Positions 33,397 through 40,809 of a stretch of 46,554 nt of DNA are shown here, one piece after another. The stretch is from positions 1 to 46,554 of the forward strand of contig JACQEO010000053.1 of assembly GCA_016200545.1 (NCBI GenBank), given 5' to 3'. Numbering within the stretch: position 1 is the first letter of the stretch; every line of letters begins with the position of its first letter. Position numbers and translations under genes: made by a program. Origin of the DNA: Deltaproteobacteria bacterium. GTDB taxonomy: Bacteria; Desulfobacterota; Binatia; UTPRO1. The notes below the pieces were generated by a model. The model was not told the origin of the DNA. It made no database searches and saw only the letters and a program-made list of their open reading frames with translations.

Positions 33397-34155
33397 TCAG
33401 AGCCGCACCGGCACGCCGCGTGCGAGCAGGTACTCCTTGCACTCGCGGACGGTGTACGTGCCGTAGTGGAAGATCGACGCCGCCAGCACGGCGCTCGCGC
33501 CGCCCTCGGCGAGACCTTCGTAGAGGTGCGCCAAGGTGCCGACGCCGCCCGAGGCGATCACCGGAATTTGCACGCGACGGCTCACCGCGCGGGTGAGCGC
33601 GAGGTCGTAGCCCGCCTGCGTCCCGTCGCGGTCCATGCTGGTGAGGAGAATCTCGCCGGCCCCGAGTCGCTCCATACGCGCCGCCCACTCGACGGCGTCG
33701 AGCCCGGTCGGCGTGCGACCGCCGTGCGTGAAGACTTGGAATGATTCTGCCCCCGCTTGCATCGCGTCAATCGCCACGACGATGCATTGGCTGCCGAAGC
33801 GGATCGCGGCCTCCTCGACGAGCTCGGGGCGCTCGACGGCGGCGGTGTTGATCGACACCTTGTCGGCGCCCGCGTTCAAGAGGGCACGGATGTCGTCGAG
33901 CGTACGCACGCCGCCGCCGACGGTGAGCGGCATGAAGACGCGCTCGGCGGTACGTGCCACGACGTCGAGGATGATCGGACGCTTCTCGTGCGACGCGGTG
34001 ATGTCGAGGAAGGTGAGCTCGTCGGCCTGCTCGCGGTCGTAGCGCGCCGCGATCTCGACCGGGTCGCCGGCGTCGCGGAGCCCGACGAAGTTGACGCCCT
34101 TCACGACGCGCCCGTCCTTCACGTCGAGACACGGGATGATGCGCTTCGCGAGCAT
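33397..34155 (-). CDS. hisF: Imidazole glycerol phosphate synthase, cyclase subunit
   Basis: With HisH, converts PRFAR and ammonia to imidazole glycerol phosphate and AICAR. The 252-residue TIM barrel starts [20 protein letters not shown] with catalytic Asp11, and has Asp130 in [10 protein letters not shown], plus the phosphate loops [11 protein letters not shown] and [11 protein letters not shown]. The ATG at 34155 is five bases after the hisA stop. Ammonia is tunnelled from HisH through the barrel. Fourth gene of hisB-hisH-hisA-hisF. Confidence 0.96.
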   Translation of the reverse strand: MLAKRIIPCLDVKDGRVVKGVNFVGLRDAGDPVEIAARYDREQADELTFLDITASHEKRPIILDVVARTAERVFMPLTVGGGVRTLDDIRALLNAGADKVSINTAAVERPELVEEAAIRFGSQCIVVAIDAMQAGAESFQVFTHGGRTPTGLDAVEWAARMERLGAGEILLTSMDRDGTQAGYDLALTRAVSRRVQIPVIASGGVGTLAHLYEGLAEGGASAVLAASIFHYGTYTVRECKEYLLARGVPVRL

Positions 34156-34160
34156 GCGCC

Positions 34161-34895
34161 TCAGCCGTCCTCGCCGCGTCCGAGACGGAGCGCCGCCCCG
34201 AGGTCGACGGCGCCGGTGTAGAGCGCGCGACCGATGATCACGCCCGTCAGATTGACGCGCCCGAGCGCGCAGAGCGCGCGCACGTCGTCGAGCGACGCGA
34301 CGCCGCCGGAGGCGATCACCGGCAACGTGACCGCGGCGGCGAGCGCGTCGACGGCGGCGGCGTTCACCCCCGCCCCGGTGCCGTCGCGCGCGATGTCGGT
34401 GAACACGATGCCGGCGGCGCCGACCGCCGCCACCCGCGCGGCGAGCGCCGCGGCGTCGGTCGCGCTGTCGCGCATCCAGCCCGCCACCGCGACGCGGCCG
34501 GCGCGGGCGTCGATGCCGGCGAGGATGGCGCCGGGATGGCGCCGGCAGGCCTCGGCGAAGAGCTCCGGATCCTCGAGCGCCGCGGTGCCGAGGACGACGC
34601 GCCCGGCGCCCGCCGCGAAGACGCGCGCGAGCGTCGCGAGATCGCGGACGCCGCCGCCGACCTCGACGCGCGCGTCGACGGCGCCGCACACCGCGGCGAT
34701 CGCCGCGGCGTTCACCGGCGCGCCGCGGATCGCCCCGTCGAGGTCGACGACGTGGATCCATTCCGCGCCCGCGGCGGCGAAGCCGCGCGCCACCGCGATG
34801 GGGTCCTCGGCGTAGACCGTCACCTGCGTCATGTCGCCGCGCACCAGGCGCACGCAGCGACCGTCTTTCAGGTCGATCGCCGGAATCACGAGCAT
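34161..34895 (-). CDS. hisA: ProFAR isomerase (phosphoribosylformimino-AICAR-ribotide isomerase)
   Basis: Isomerises ProFAR to PRFAR in histidine synthesis. The 244-residue barrel begins [20 protein letters not shown] with catalytic Asp8, and has Asp129 in [11 protein letters not shown], the EVGGGVRDL and [11 protein letters not shown] phosphate loops and [13 protein letters not shown]. The protein is very rich in alanine. The ATG at 34895 leaves 17 bp to the hisH stop. No trpF gene is in the window, so a dual PriA role cannot be judged. Confidence 0.95.
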   Translation of the reverse strand: MLVIPAIDLKDGRCVRLVRGDMTQVTVYAEDPIAVARGFAAAGAEWIHVVDLDGAIRGAPVNAAAIAAVCGAVDARVEVGGGVRDLATLARVFAAGAGRVVLGTAALEDPELFAEACRRHPGAILAGIDARAGRVAVAGWMRDSATDAAALAARVAAVGAAGIVFTDIARDGTGAGVNAAAVDALAAAVTLPVIASGGVASLDDVRALCALGRVNLTGVIIGRALYTGAVDLGAALRLGRGEDG

Positions 34896-34912
34896 GACGG
34901 ACTCGCGGCGAT

Positions 34913-35566
34913 TCAGCCGGCGGCGCCGGCGCGCGTCTCCACCTCGCCGGTGAGCGCGGCGAAGTTGGCGAGGATGCGCAGCCCCGCCGCCTGACTCTTC
35001 TCGGGGTGGAACTGGCACGCGAACACGTTCGCGAGCCACACCGCGGAGACGAAGTCGCCGCCGTAATTCGTCGTCGTCGCGATCAGGCGCGGATCGTCGG
35101 GCACCGGGTAGTAGGAGTGCACGAAGTAGACCTGCGTGCCGTCCACGAGGCCGTCGAGGTGCGGCGCGCGACGCACGATCTGCAGCGCGTTCCATCCCAT
35201 GTGCGGCACCTTGCGGAGGCCGGCGGGATCGGCTGCGAAGCGCACGACGCGGCCGGGCAGCACGCCGAGGCCGCGCACCGGGCCGAACTCCTCGCTCTCG
35301 TCGAAGAGGAGCTGCATGCCGAGACAGATGCCGAGGAACGGCCGCCCGGAGGCGATGAAGTCCTTCACCGGCGCGATCAAGTCGTGGCGGCGAAGGTTCT
35401 CCATGCAGACGCCGAACGCGCCGACCCCGGGCAGCACCGCGGCCGCGGCGTCGGCGATGACCTTGGGGTCGCGCGTGACGACCGCCGACGCGCCGACCGA
35501 CTCCAGCGCCTTCTGCACGCTGCGCAGGTTCCCCATCTCGTAGTCGATGACCGCGATGCCGGGCAT
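34913..35566 (-). CDS. hisH: Imidazole glycerol phosphate synthase, glutaminase subunit
   Basis: Supplies ammonia from glutamine to HisF. The 217-residue class I amidotransferase has the catalytic triad Cys81 in [12 protein letters not shown], His187 and Glu189 in CQFHPEKSQ, plus [25 protein letters not shown] and PHMGWNAL typical of HisH. The ATG at 35566 begins two bases after the hisB stop. The C-terminus carries an extra alanine/glycine-rich tail (ETRAGAAG). Confidence 0.96.
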   Translation of the reverse strand: MPGIAVIDYEMGNLRSVQKALESVGASAVVTRDPKVIADAAAAVLPGVGAFGVCMENLRRHDLIAPVKDFIASGRPFLGICLGMQLLFDESEEFGPVRGLGVLPGRVVRFAADPAGLRKVPHMGWNALQIVRRAPHLDGLVDGTQVYFVHSYYPVPDDPRLIATTTNYGGDFVSAVWLANVFACQFHPEKSQAAGLRILANFAALTGEVETRAGAAG

Positions 35567-35568
35567 GG

Positions 35569-36234
35569 CTAGAGTATGCCCTTCGTCGACAGCACGCCGA
35601 CCACGCGCGGATCGCGCTGGGTGGCGAGATCCAGCGCGCGCGCCAATCCCTTGAACGCCGCCTCGATGATGTGGTGCGGATTGCGACCCGCCAGCATGCG
35701 CACGTGCAGGTTCATCCCGAGTTGGTTCACGAACGCCAGCAGGAAATCGTGCACCAGCTCGATGTCGAAGTTGCCGACGCGCGTCTGCCGCGTCTTCAGC
35801 TCGTAGGCGAGGAACGGCCGGCCGCTCAGATCGACGACGACGTTGGTGAGCGCTTCGTCGAGGGGCACCGTCGCCTCGCCGAAGCGGCGGATGCCCTCCT
35901 TGCCGCCGAGCGCCTCGCGGAACGCCTGGCCGAGCGTCAGCCCGACGTCCTCGACGGTGTGGTGGTCATCCACCTCGACGTCGCCGCTGGCACGCACGGT
36001 CAAGTCGAAGAAGCCGTGACGGGTGAAGAGCTCGAGCATGTGGTTCAAGAACGGCACGTCGGTCTGCACGTCGTAGCGGCCGCTGCCGTCGACGGCGAGG
36101 GTGACCTCGATCGTCGTCTCCTTGGTGGCGCGCCTCACCGTCGCCCTGCGGCCGCCGTTGCTCGAGCGCCCGCGGCGCGCCTGTACCACGCGCGACGAGA
36201 CCGTGCGGCTCGGGCGTTGTCCGATCTTCTTCAT
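35569..36234 (-). CDS. hisB: Imidazoleglycerol-phosphate dehydratase with basic N-terminal extension
   Basis: Dehydrates imidazole glycerol phosphate; a manganese enzyme forming 24-mers. The core has VDDHHTVEDVGLTLGQAF, the FLNHMLELFTRHG segment and NPHHIIEAAFKGLARAL, which bind the metals. The family normally starts near RATVRRATKETTIEV; here about 35 residues precede it and they are strongly basic (RPSRTVSSRVVQARRGRSS). The ATG at 36234 was taken because no start codon fits better close to the core. The extension could be real or reflect an unrecognised internal start. First gene of the his run. Confidence 0.93.
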   Translation of the reverse strand: MKKIGQRPSRTVSSRVVQARRGRSSNGGRRATVRRATKETTIEVTLAVDGSGRYDVQTDVPFLNHMLELFTRHGFFDLTVRASGDVEVDDHHTVEDVGLTLGQAFREALGGKEGIRRFGEATVPLDEALTNVVVDLSGRPFLAYELKTRQTRVGNFDIELVHDFLLAFVNQLGMNLHVRMLAGRNPHHIIEAAFKGLARALDLATQRDPRVVGVLSTKGIL

Positions 36235-36285
36235 GACCACGTATCTACCATCCACGGAGGCGAAGCTGAAACCGCGAGCAGGCGG

Positions 36286-36855
36286 TCAGTGGACGGGTAG
36301 CAAGTCGTCGACGGCGACCGTCACGTCGGGGAACGCCACGAGCGACAGCCGCTCGCCATGGTGCGCGATGCGCGTCTCGCGCCAGCGACGGCTCTCCCGC
36401 TCCGGCGACCGGAAGATCTCGATGCGATCGTTGCGCAGGTTGACGATCCAGTACTCCAGCACCCCAGCGCCGGCATACAAGGCCGCCTTCGTGACCCGGT
36501 CTTGTGCGAGTGAGCTGTCCGCGACTTCCACGAGCAACAACGCCGTGGCGGGATGCACGGCACGGTAGTCGGATACCCGTCCAGGAACCACCGCGATGTC
36601 GGGCTCGGGAGCGGAGTGTCGACCAGCGATGAACGTCAGTTGGATTCGGATGGTGGCGCGCTTGCCGACGGCATCGCGCAGCGCCTCAGCGGCACAGGTA
36701 ATCCCGGTAGCGTGCGCGGGCGAGTGTGGAGCCATGGCGACGATCACCCCCTCCAGCAGCTCGACGCGATCGTCCGGTCCGAGGATGCCCTCGTCTACGA
36801 GCCGGAAATAGCGTTCGACCGTGTACTGCGCCTCGCTGGGGGCGAGCGTTGCCAT
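36286..36855 (-). CDS. Uma2-family (DUF820) putative endonuclease
   Basis: A 189-residue protein with the restriction-endonuclease-like fold of the Uma2 family: RYFRLVDEGILGPDDRVELL followed by EGVIVAMAPHS, the EPDIAVVPG motif and LLLVEVADSSLAQD, giving the E, D and E-x-A pattern of a PD-(D/E)XK site. YWIVNLRNDRIEIFRSP closes the fold. Function is unknown although these genes are abundant in some genomes. I chose the ATG at 36855; a GTG at 36882 is in frame. No methylase or partner is nearby. Confidence 0.88.
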   Translation of the reverse strand: MATLAPSEAQYTVERYFRLVDEGILGPDDRVELLEGVIVAMAPHSPAHATGITCAAEALRDAVGKRATIRIQLTFIAGRHSAPEPDIAVVPGRVSDYRAVHPATALLLVEVADSSLAQDRVTKAALYAGAGVLEYWIVNLRNDRIEIFRSPERESRRWRETRIAHHGERLSLVAFPDVTVAVDDLLPVH

Positions 36856-36950
36856 ACGACGAAGCCTAACAGCCACGTTCACCGACGAAAAGAGCGCCGA
36901 ATACTACCGTCACGTACCGAGCGGCCACGTGGGTGTGCGGGCCGTCGATA

Positions 36951-37730
36951 TCAGACCAGTCCCACGTACGAGCCGCCGTCGATCTGGAGGTTCTGGCCGG
37001 ACACGAACCCCGCCTGCGCGCTGCAGAGATAGGCACACGCGGCGGCGAACTCGTCGGGCGTCCCGAGACGGTTCGCGGCGATCGACGCCGCGATGTCTTC
37101 GTAGGCCTGCTCCACCGAGACGCCGCGCGCCGCCGCCTGGAGCCCGGCCATGAAACGCTGCCGGTCGGTATCGATGCGTTCGGGAAGGAGGTTGTTGATC
37201 GTCACGTTGTCACGGGCGACCTCGCGCGAGAGCCCCTTGCAGACCGCGGTGAGCGCGCTCCGGGCGGCGGTCGAGAGACCCATGAGCGGGTGCGGCGACT
37301 TCACCATCGCCGAGGTGATGTTGACGATGCGGCCGAAGCGGCGCACCCGCATGCCGCCGATCACGGCGCGGATCAACAGGACCGGGGCGAGAAGATTCTG
37401 CTCGAGAGCGGCGAGCCAGACGTCGTGATCCCAGTCCTCGAAGCGGCCGGGCGCCGGGCCGCCGTTGTTGGTCACCAGGATATCGGGCTCCGGACACGCG
37501 GCGAGGAGCCGCTGACGGCCGTCCTCGACGCAGAGGTCGGCGGCGACCGCAATGACGTCTGCGCCGGTCGCGCTCCGAACTTCCGCGGCCGTCGCCTCGA
37601 CGCGCTCGACGTCGCGGCCGTTGACGACGACCGTGACCCCTTCGCGCGCGAGCGCCAACGCGCAGGCCCTGCCGAGCCCGCGGCTCGACGCGCAGACGAT
37701 CGCCTTCCGTCCTTCGAGTCCGAGATTCAT
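36951..37730 (-). CDS. Atypical SDR-family protein lacking the catalytic Tyr-Lys pair
   Basis: A 259-residue Rossmann-fold protein of the short-chain dehydrogenase family: VCASSRGLGRACALALA for cofactor binding, LVTNNGGPAPG, IVNITSAMVKSPHPLMGL and FVSGQNLQIDGG. The usual YxxxK active site is replaced: the matching residues read STAAR in GLSTAARSALTAVCKGLS, so Tyr and Lys are Ser and Arg. A described BKR-like SDR subgroup also lacks the usual tetrad. It overlaps the FAD monooxygenase gene by four bases (ATGA) and is last of a three-gene catabolic-looking operon. Activity is open. Confidence 0.82.
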   Translation of the reverse strand: MNLGLEGRKAIVCASSRGLGRACALALAREGVTVVVNGRDVERVEATAAEVRSATGADVIAVAADLCVEDGRQRLLAACPEPDILVTNNGGPAPGRFEDWDHDVWLAALEQNLLAPVLLIRAVIGGMRVRRFGRIVNITSAMVKSPHPLMGLSTAARSALTAVCKGLSREVARDNVTINNLLPERIDTDRQRFMAGLQAAARGVSVEQAYEDIAASIAANRLGTPDEFAAACAYLCSAQAGFVSGQNLQIDGGSYVGLV

Positions 37731-39388
37731 CGTATCTGCTCCGTTCTCGCGTCCGGCCGGCGCGGGAGGATCTCCGCGAGCGCGCGCTCGAGCGCGCCGG
37801 CGCGGTCGGCAACGCCACGCGGCGAGCGCCACGCCACGTGCTGGTCGGGACGCACCAGGACGGCCCCGTCGGCAGCGATGTCCAAGAGTTTCATCCAGCG
37901 TCCGTCGGGGTCGACGACGTCGCGGCCGATCACCACGCACTCGATCGGCACCGGGCCGGTGGCGGCCGCGGTCCACGAGTGGCCCGCCGGGCCGGCGACC
38001 AACGTGAAGCGGTCGTATGCGAAGAGGTCGAGCGTCGAGACGCGGGCGCCGGCGCGCGTCACCCACGCGTGCGGGATGCGCGAGCCGGGTCGCGCGTTCG
38101 GCACGTACTCGCGCACCGAGCTCGCGCGCGCCGGCTTCTCGCCGCCGTCGCCGGCGATGGCGCCCGCCTCATAGGTGAAACCGAGCTGCAGCCCGGGCAT
38201 GTCGAAGTGCTCGGCTTGGTTGGCGATGGCGACGCGAATCGCGGCGCGGTCCGCCGTCGCCAGCGCCTGGAAGACCTCGCCGAGGCGGAGCGCGTTTTGC
38301 AGGCTCACGTCCGCGTTCCGCTGGGCGATGGGGCGGCGCTCGACGTCGTACGTATCGAGCAGTGTCGCGGGCGCCCAGCCCGCCTCCACGGCAGCGATCT
38401 TCCACATGAGATTGTGCGCGTCCTGCACGCCCGTGTTCAGGCCGAGGCCGCCGGTCGGGGGAAAGCGATGCGCCGAATCTCCGACGAGAAACATGCGCCG
38501 CTCGCGGTAGCGCTCGGCGACCTGCGCCGTCATCGTCCAGGTGCGGATCGTGCGGACGGTGAAGGGGTGCGCGTCCGTCCCCATCGCCCGACGCACGATG
38601 TCGGCGCAGACGGCGTCCGTGTAGTCCTCCGCCGCCTCGTGATCCGGATCCCACGGCTGCATGTAGACCCACGTCGAGTCGATGTCGTGCGCGATGAAGG
38701 TGCCGATCGAGCCGGGCGCGGTGGTCCAGTAGAGGATGCCCGGCCGGTGGCCGACGAGCGGCCGCAGGTTCGCCTCGAAGTGGATCATGACGAAGCTCTG
38801 CAGGCGGTCGGGCCCGATCGGCTCGATGCCGAGGGACTTGCGCACCGGACTGACGGCGCCGTCGGCGCCGAGGAGCCAGCGGCTCCGCACCTCGTAGACC
38901 GTTCCCGTCGCGTGGTCGCGAATCCTCGACGTCACGCCCGCGGCGTCCTGCGTCGCGCTCTCCCATTCGTGCCCGTACGCGACGTCGGTCTCGGCGCGGC
39001 GGCGCAACTCGTCGAGAAGAATCGGCTCGAGGATGTGCTGCGAGAGGCTGCGGAGCGGCGTCGGCGTGACCCGCAGCGCCTCCTCCTGCTGGCTCTCGAA
39101 CGCGAGACGACCGAGCTCCTCGCCCGCGAGCGTCGTCACCCACAGCACGTTGCACATATCCGCCGGGTCCGGGCACGCGGCCTCGATCACCGTCATATCG
39201 ACACCCGCGACGCGGAAGATCTCGAGCGTGCGCGCGTTCACGACGTGCGCCGCCGGGGCCGATTGCGGCGTCGCGCGCCGCTCGACGATCCGGCTCCGAA
39301 TCCCGAGCTGAGCCAAGAGGAGCGCGGACGCCATGCCGGCCGGCCCCGCGCCGACGACGAGCACCGGCGTTTCCACGCGTGTCGGCAT
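37727..39388 (-). CDS. FAD-dependent aromatic hydroxylase (PheA/TfdB family)
   Basis: A 553-residue NAD(P)H-dependent flavoprotein monooxygenase. It has the GxGxxG motif VVGAGPAGMASALLLA, LLGADGAVSPVRKSLG, and the second FAD motif FLVGDSAHRFPPTGGLGLN then GVQDAHNLMWKIA, and a thioredoxin-like C-terminal domain (about 430-553) as in phenol hydroxylase. Relatives hydroxylate phenols, resorcinols or polyketides. The ATG at 39388 is 20 bp after the dioxygenase stop. With the dioxygenase-like and SDR-like genes it suggests breakdown of an aromatic or terpenoid compound. Confidence 0.9.
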   Translation of the reverse strand: MPTRVETPVLVVGAGPAGMASALLLAQLGIRSRIVERRATPQSAPAAHVVNARTLEIFRVAGVDMTVIEAACPDPADMCNVLWVTTLAGEELGRLAFESQQEEALRVTPTPLRSLSQHILEPILLDELRRRAETDVAYGHEWESATQDAAGVTSRIRDHATGTVYEVRSRWLLGADGAVSPVRKSLGIEPIGPDRLQSFVMIHFEANLRPLVGHRPGILYWTTAPGSIGTFIAHDIDSTWVYMQPWDPDHEAAEDYTDAVCADIVRRAMGTDAHPFTVRTIRTWTMTAQVAERYRERRMFLVGDSAHRFPPTGGLGLNTGVQDAHNLMWKIAAVEAGWAPATLLDTYDVERRPIAQRNADVSLQNALRLGEVFQALATADRAAIRVAIANQAEHFDMPGLQLGFTYEAGAIAGDGGEKPARASSVREYVPNARPGSRIPHAWVTRAGARVSTLDLFAYDRFTLVAGPAGHSWTAAATGPVPIECVVIGRDVVDPDGRWMKLLDIAADGAVLVRPDQHVAWRSPRGVADRAGALERALAEILPRRPDARTEQIR

Positions 39389-39408
39389 CCGACCAGGCTC
39401 GTTCTTCG

Positions 39409-40023
39409 CTAGCGGAGGCAGGCCTGATCGGCGCCGATCCGGCGCGCGATCCGCTCCCGCCATGTCTCGTACGGCTCCCAGTCGCCGGTCGCGCGGCAGA
39501 GCTCCTCCGTGCGGCGGAGGATCTCGGCGTCGTCGAGCGAGAGGTCGAGGAACTCACCGCTCGGTTGATGGACGTACCACGGGCTGTCCACGACCAGCTC
39601 GAGCGCGTTGCCCTCGGGGTCGCGCGTGTAGAGCGACCACGAGTTGCCGTGATTCAGCGGAACGAAGTTGGTGTTTCCCTCGGCGACGAGACGCTGCTGT
39701 ACGCGGCGTAGCGTGGCGAGACTCTCGAGCCGAAAGGACAGCTGGAAGATCGCGGTGCCGAAGCTGCCGCCCAAGACCGGCCCGTCATTGATCGTCCCCT
39801 CGGTCCGCCCGGACGCGAGCACCAGCTGATGATGCTCGGAGGGATCTGTCGTCAGGAAAACCAGACGCCCCATCTCGGCAGGGAGGTCGCCCCGGTCCGA
39901 CACGGTCATGCCGAGCACGCGCGTGTAGAAGTCTTCCATGCGCGCGAGATCGAAACAGCTCACGCCGATGTGGCTGAGCGCGAGCTTCCTGTCTGCGACG
40001 TGCGGAACGTTCTTGGTTGTCAT
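39409..40023 (-). CDS. VOC-family extradiol-dioxygenase-like protein
   Basis: A 204-residue protein with two VOC repeats and candidate iron ligands: the histidine in LALSHIGVSCFDL, one in DPSEHHQLVLASG and the glutamate in DPEGNALELVVDS. NSWSLYTRDPEGN is typical of catechol-2,3-dioxygenase-like members. It would cleave a catechol made by the hydroxylase encoded next. The ATG at 40023 lies only about ten bases after the -10 element, so the transcript may be leaderless or nearly so; a GTG at 40044 would lie within the promoter. First gene of the operon, divergent from tetR. Confidence 0.8.
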   Translation of the reverse strand: MTTKNVPHVADRKLALSHIGVSCFDLARMEDFYTRVLGMTVSDRGDLPAEMGRLVFLTTDPSEHHQLVLASGRTEGTINDGPVLGGSFGTAIFQLSFRLESLATLRRVQQRLVAEGNTNFVPLNHGNSWSLYTRDPEGNALELVVDSPWYVHQPSGEFLDLSLDDAEILRRTEELCRATGDWEPYETWRERIARRIGADQACLR

Positions 40024-40032
40024 TACTCGGCT

Positions 40033-40061
40033 GTATAATCTCACTTGCGCTGGTTAGTCAA
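40033..40061 (-). promoter_or_regulatory. Divergent promoter region between dioxygenase operon and tetR
   Basis: On the minus strand TTGACT (40056-40061) and TTATAC (40033-40038) are 17 bp apart. On the plus strand, TATAAT (40034-40039) overlaps the same bases and may serve tetR with a weak TTGGTT about 15 bp upstream. The overlapping -10 elements mean polymerases firing in the two directions would compete, and one bound TetR dimer could shut off both. A clear operator palindrome is not visible. Confidence 0.55.
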
Positions 40062-40080
40062 GAGAGTAAAATATGGGCCG

Positions 40081-40809
40081 ATGGCACGGCGACGTCTCGC
40101 GATCGATGACGACCAGGATGGCGCGCGGGAGCGTATCCTCGCCGCCGCCTTCGAAGTCTTCGCCGAGTGCGGCTACGACGGCGCGCGCACGCGCGACATC
40201 GCCGAGCGCGCCGACGCCAACCTCGGCCTCATCAAATACTATTTCGACAGCAAGGAACGCCTCTGGAAGGCCGCCGTCACCCGCGCCTTTGCGGAGCTGC
40301 AAGCCGACTTCGCCGCCGGACTCCAGCCGAGCGACGGGGAAGACGCACTCGCGTGGCTCGAGCGGCTGGTGCGACACTTCGTCCGCTTCGTGGCGCGCCG
40401 GCCTGGATTCATGCGGCTCATGAACGACGAAGCCAAGCGCGACAGCCCGCGCATGCGTTGGCTCGCGGATCGCTTCGTGAAGCCGATGAGCCGAGTCGTC
40501 GACGCTCACGTCGCGCGCGCGCAGGCGGAGGGCCTGTTGCCGCCGATGTCGCCGGTGAGCCTGCGCTACATCGTGCTCGGCGCCGCCGGCCTCATCTTCA
40601 GCCAGGCGCCCGAGTGCAAGCACACGACCGGTGTCGACCCAACCGCTCCCACGTTCGCCGATCGGCACGCGGACGCGCTAATCGCGCTGCTGACGGGGCG
40701 CGGCCCGCCTAACGCAGTCCGCGCCACCGTCACTTCACCACGAGATCGGTCCGCACGTCGGCACCGGAGGTTCCGTCGGGCTTCTTCGCGCCACAGCCCT
40801 TGTCCTTGA
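40081..40809 (+). CDS. TetR-family transcriptional regulator
   Basis: A 242-residue protein with an N-terminal TetR helix-turn-helix: RERILAAAFEVFAECGYDGA then RTRDIAERADANLGLIKYYF. A DUF1956/TetR_C-like ligand domain follows (FVARRPGFMRLMNDEAKRDS). The ATG at 40081 starts just before the basic MARRRLAID. Divergent placement from the dioxygenase-hydroxylase-SDR operon, 57 bp away, makes it the likely repressor of that operon, induced by its substrate. Its last 25 codons overlap the convergent FG-GAP gene and are unlike the family, so the 3-prime end may have drifted. Confidence 0.88.
   Translation: MARRRLAIDDDQDGARERILAAAFEVFAECGYDGARTRDIAERADANLGLIKYYFDSKERLWKAAVTRAFAELQADFAAGLQPSDGEDALAWLERLVRHFVRFVARRPGFMRLMNDEAKRDSPRMRWLADRFVKPMSRVVDAHVARAQAEGLLPPMSPVSLRYIVLGAAGLIFSQAPECKHTTGVDPTAPTFADRHADALIALLTGRGPPNAVRATVTSPRDRSARRHRRFRRASSRHSPCP

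Noticed and set aside
33397..34761. hisF as a 454-residue fusion with an upstream domain
   Set aside because: The upstream part is the antiparallel-frame shadow of hisA, rich in Arg and Gly; the real hisF start is at 34155.
40023..40069. TTACTC and GAGTAA as a TetR operator
   Set aside because: The arms are 35 bp apart, much wider than TetR operators; probably chance.
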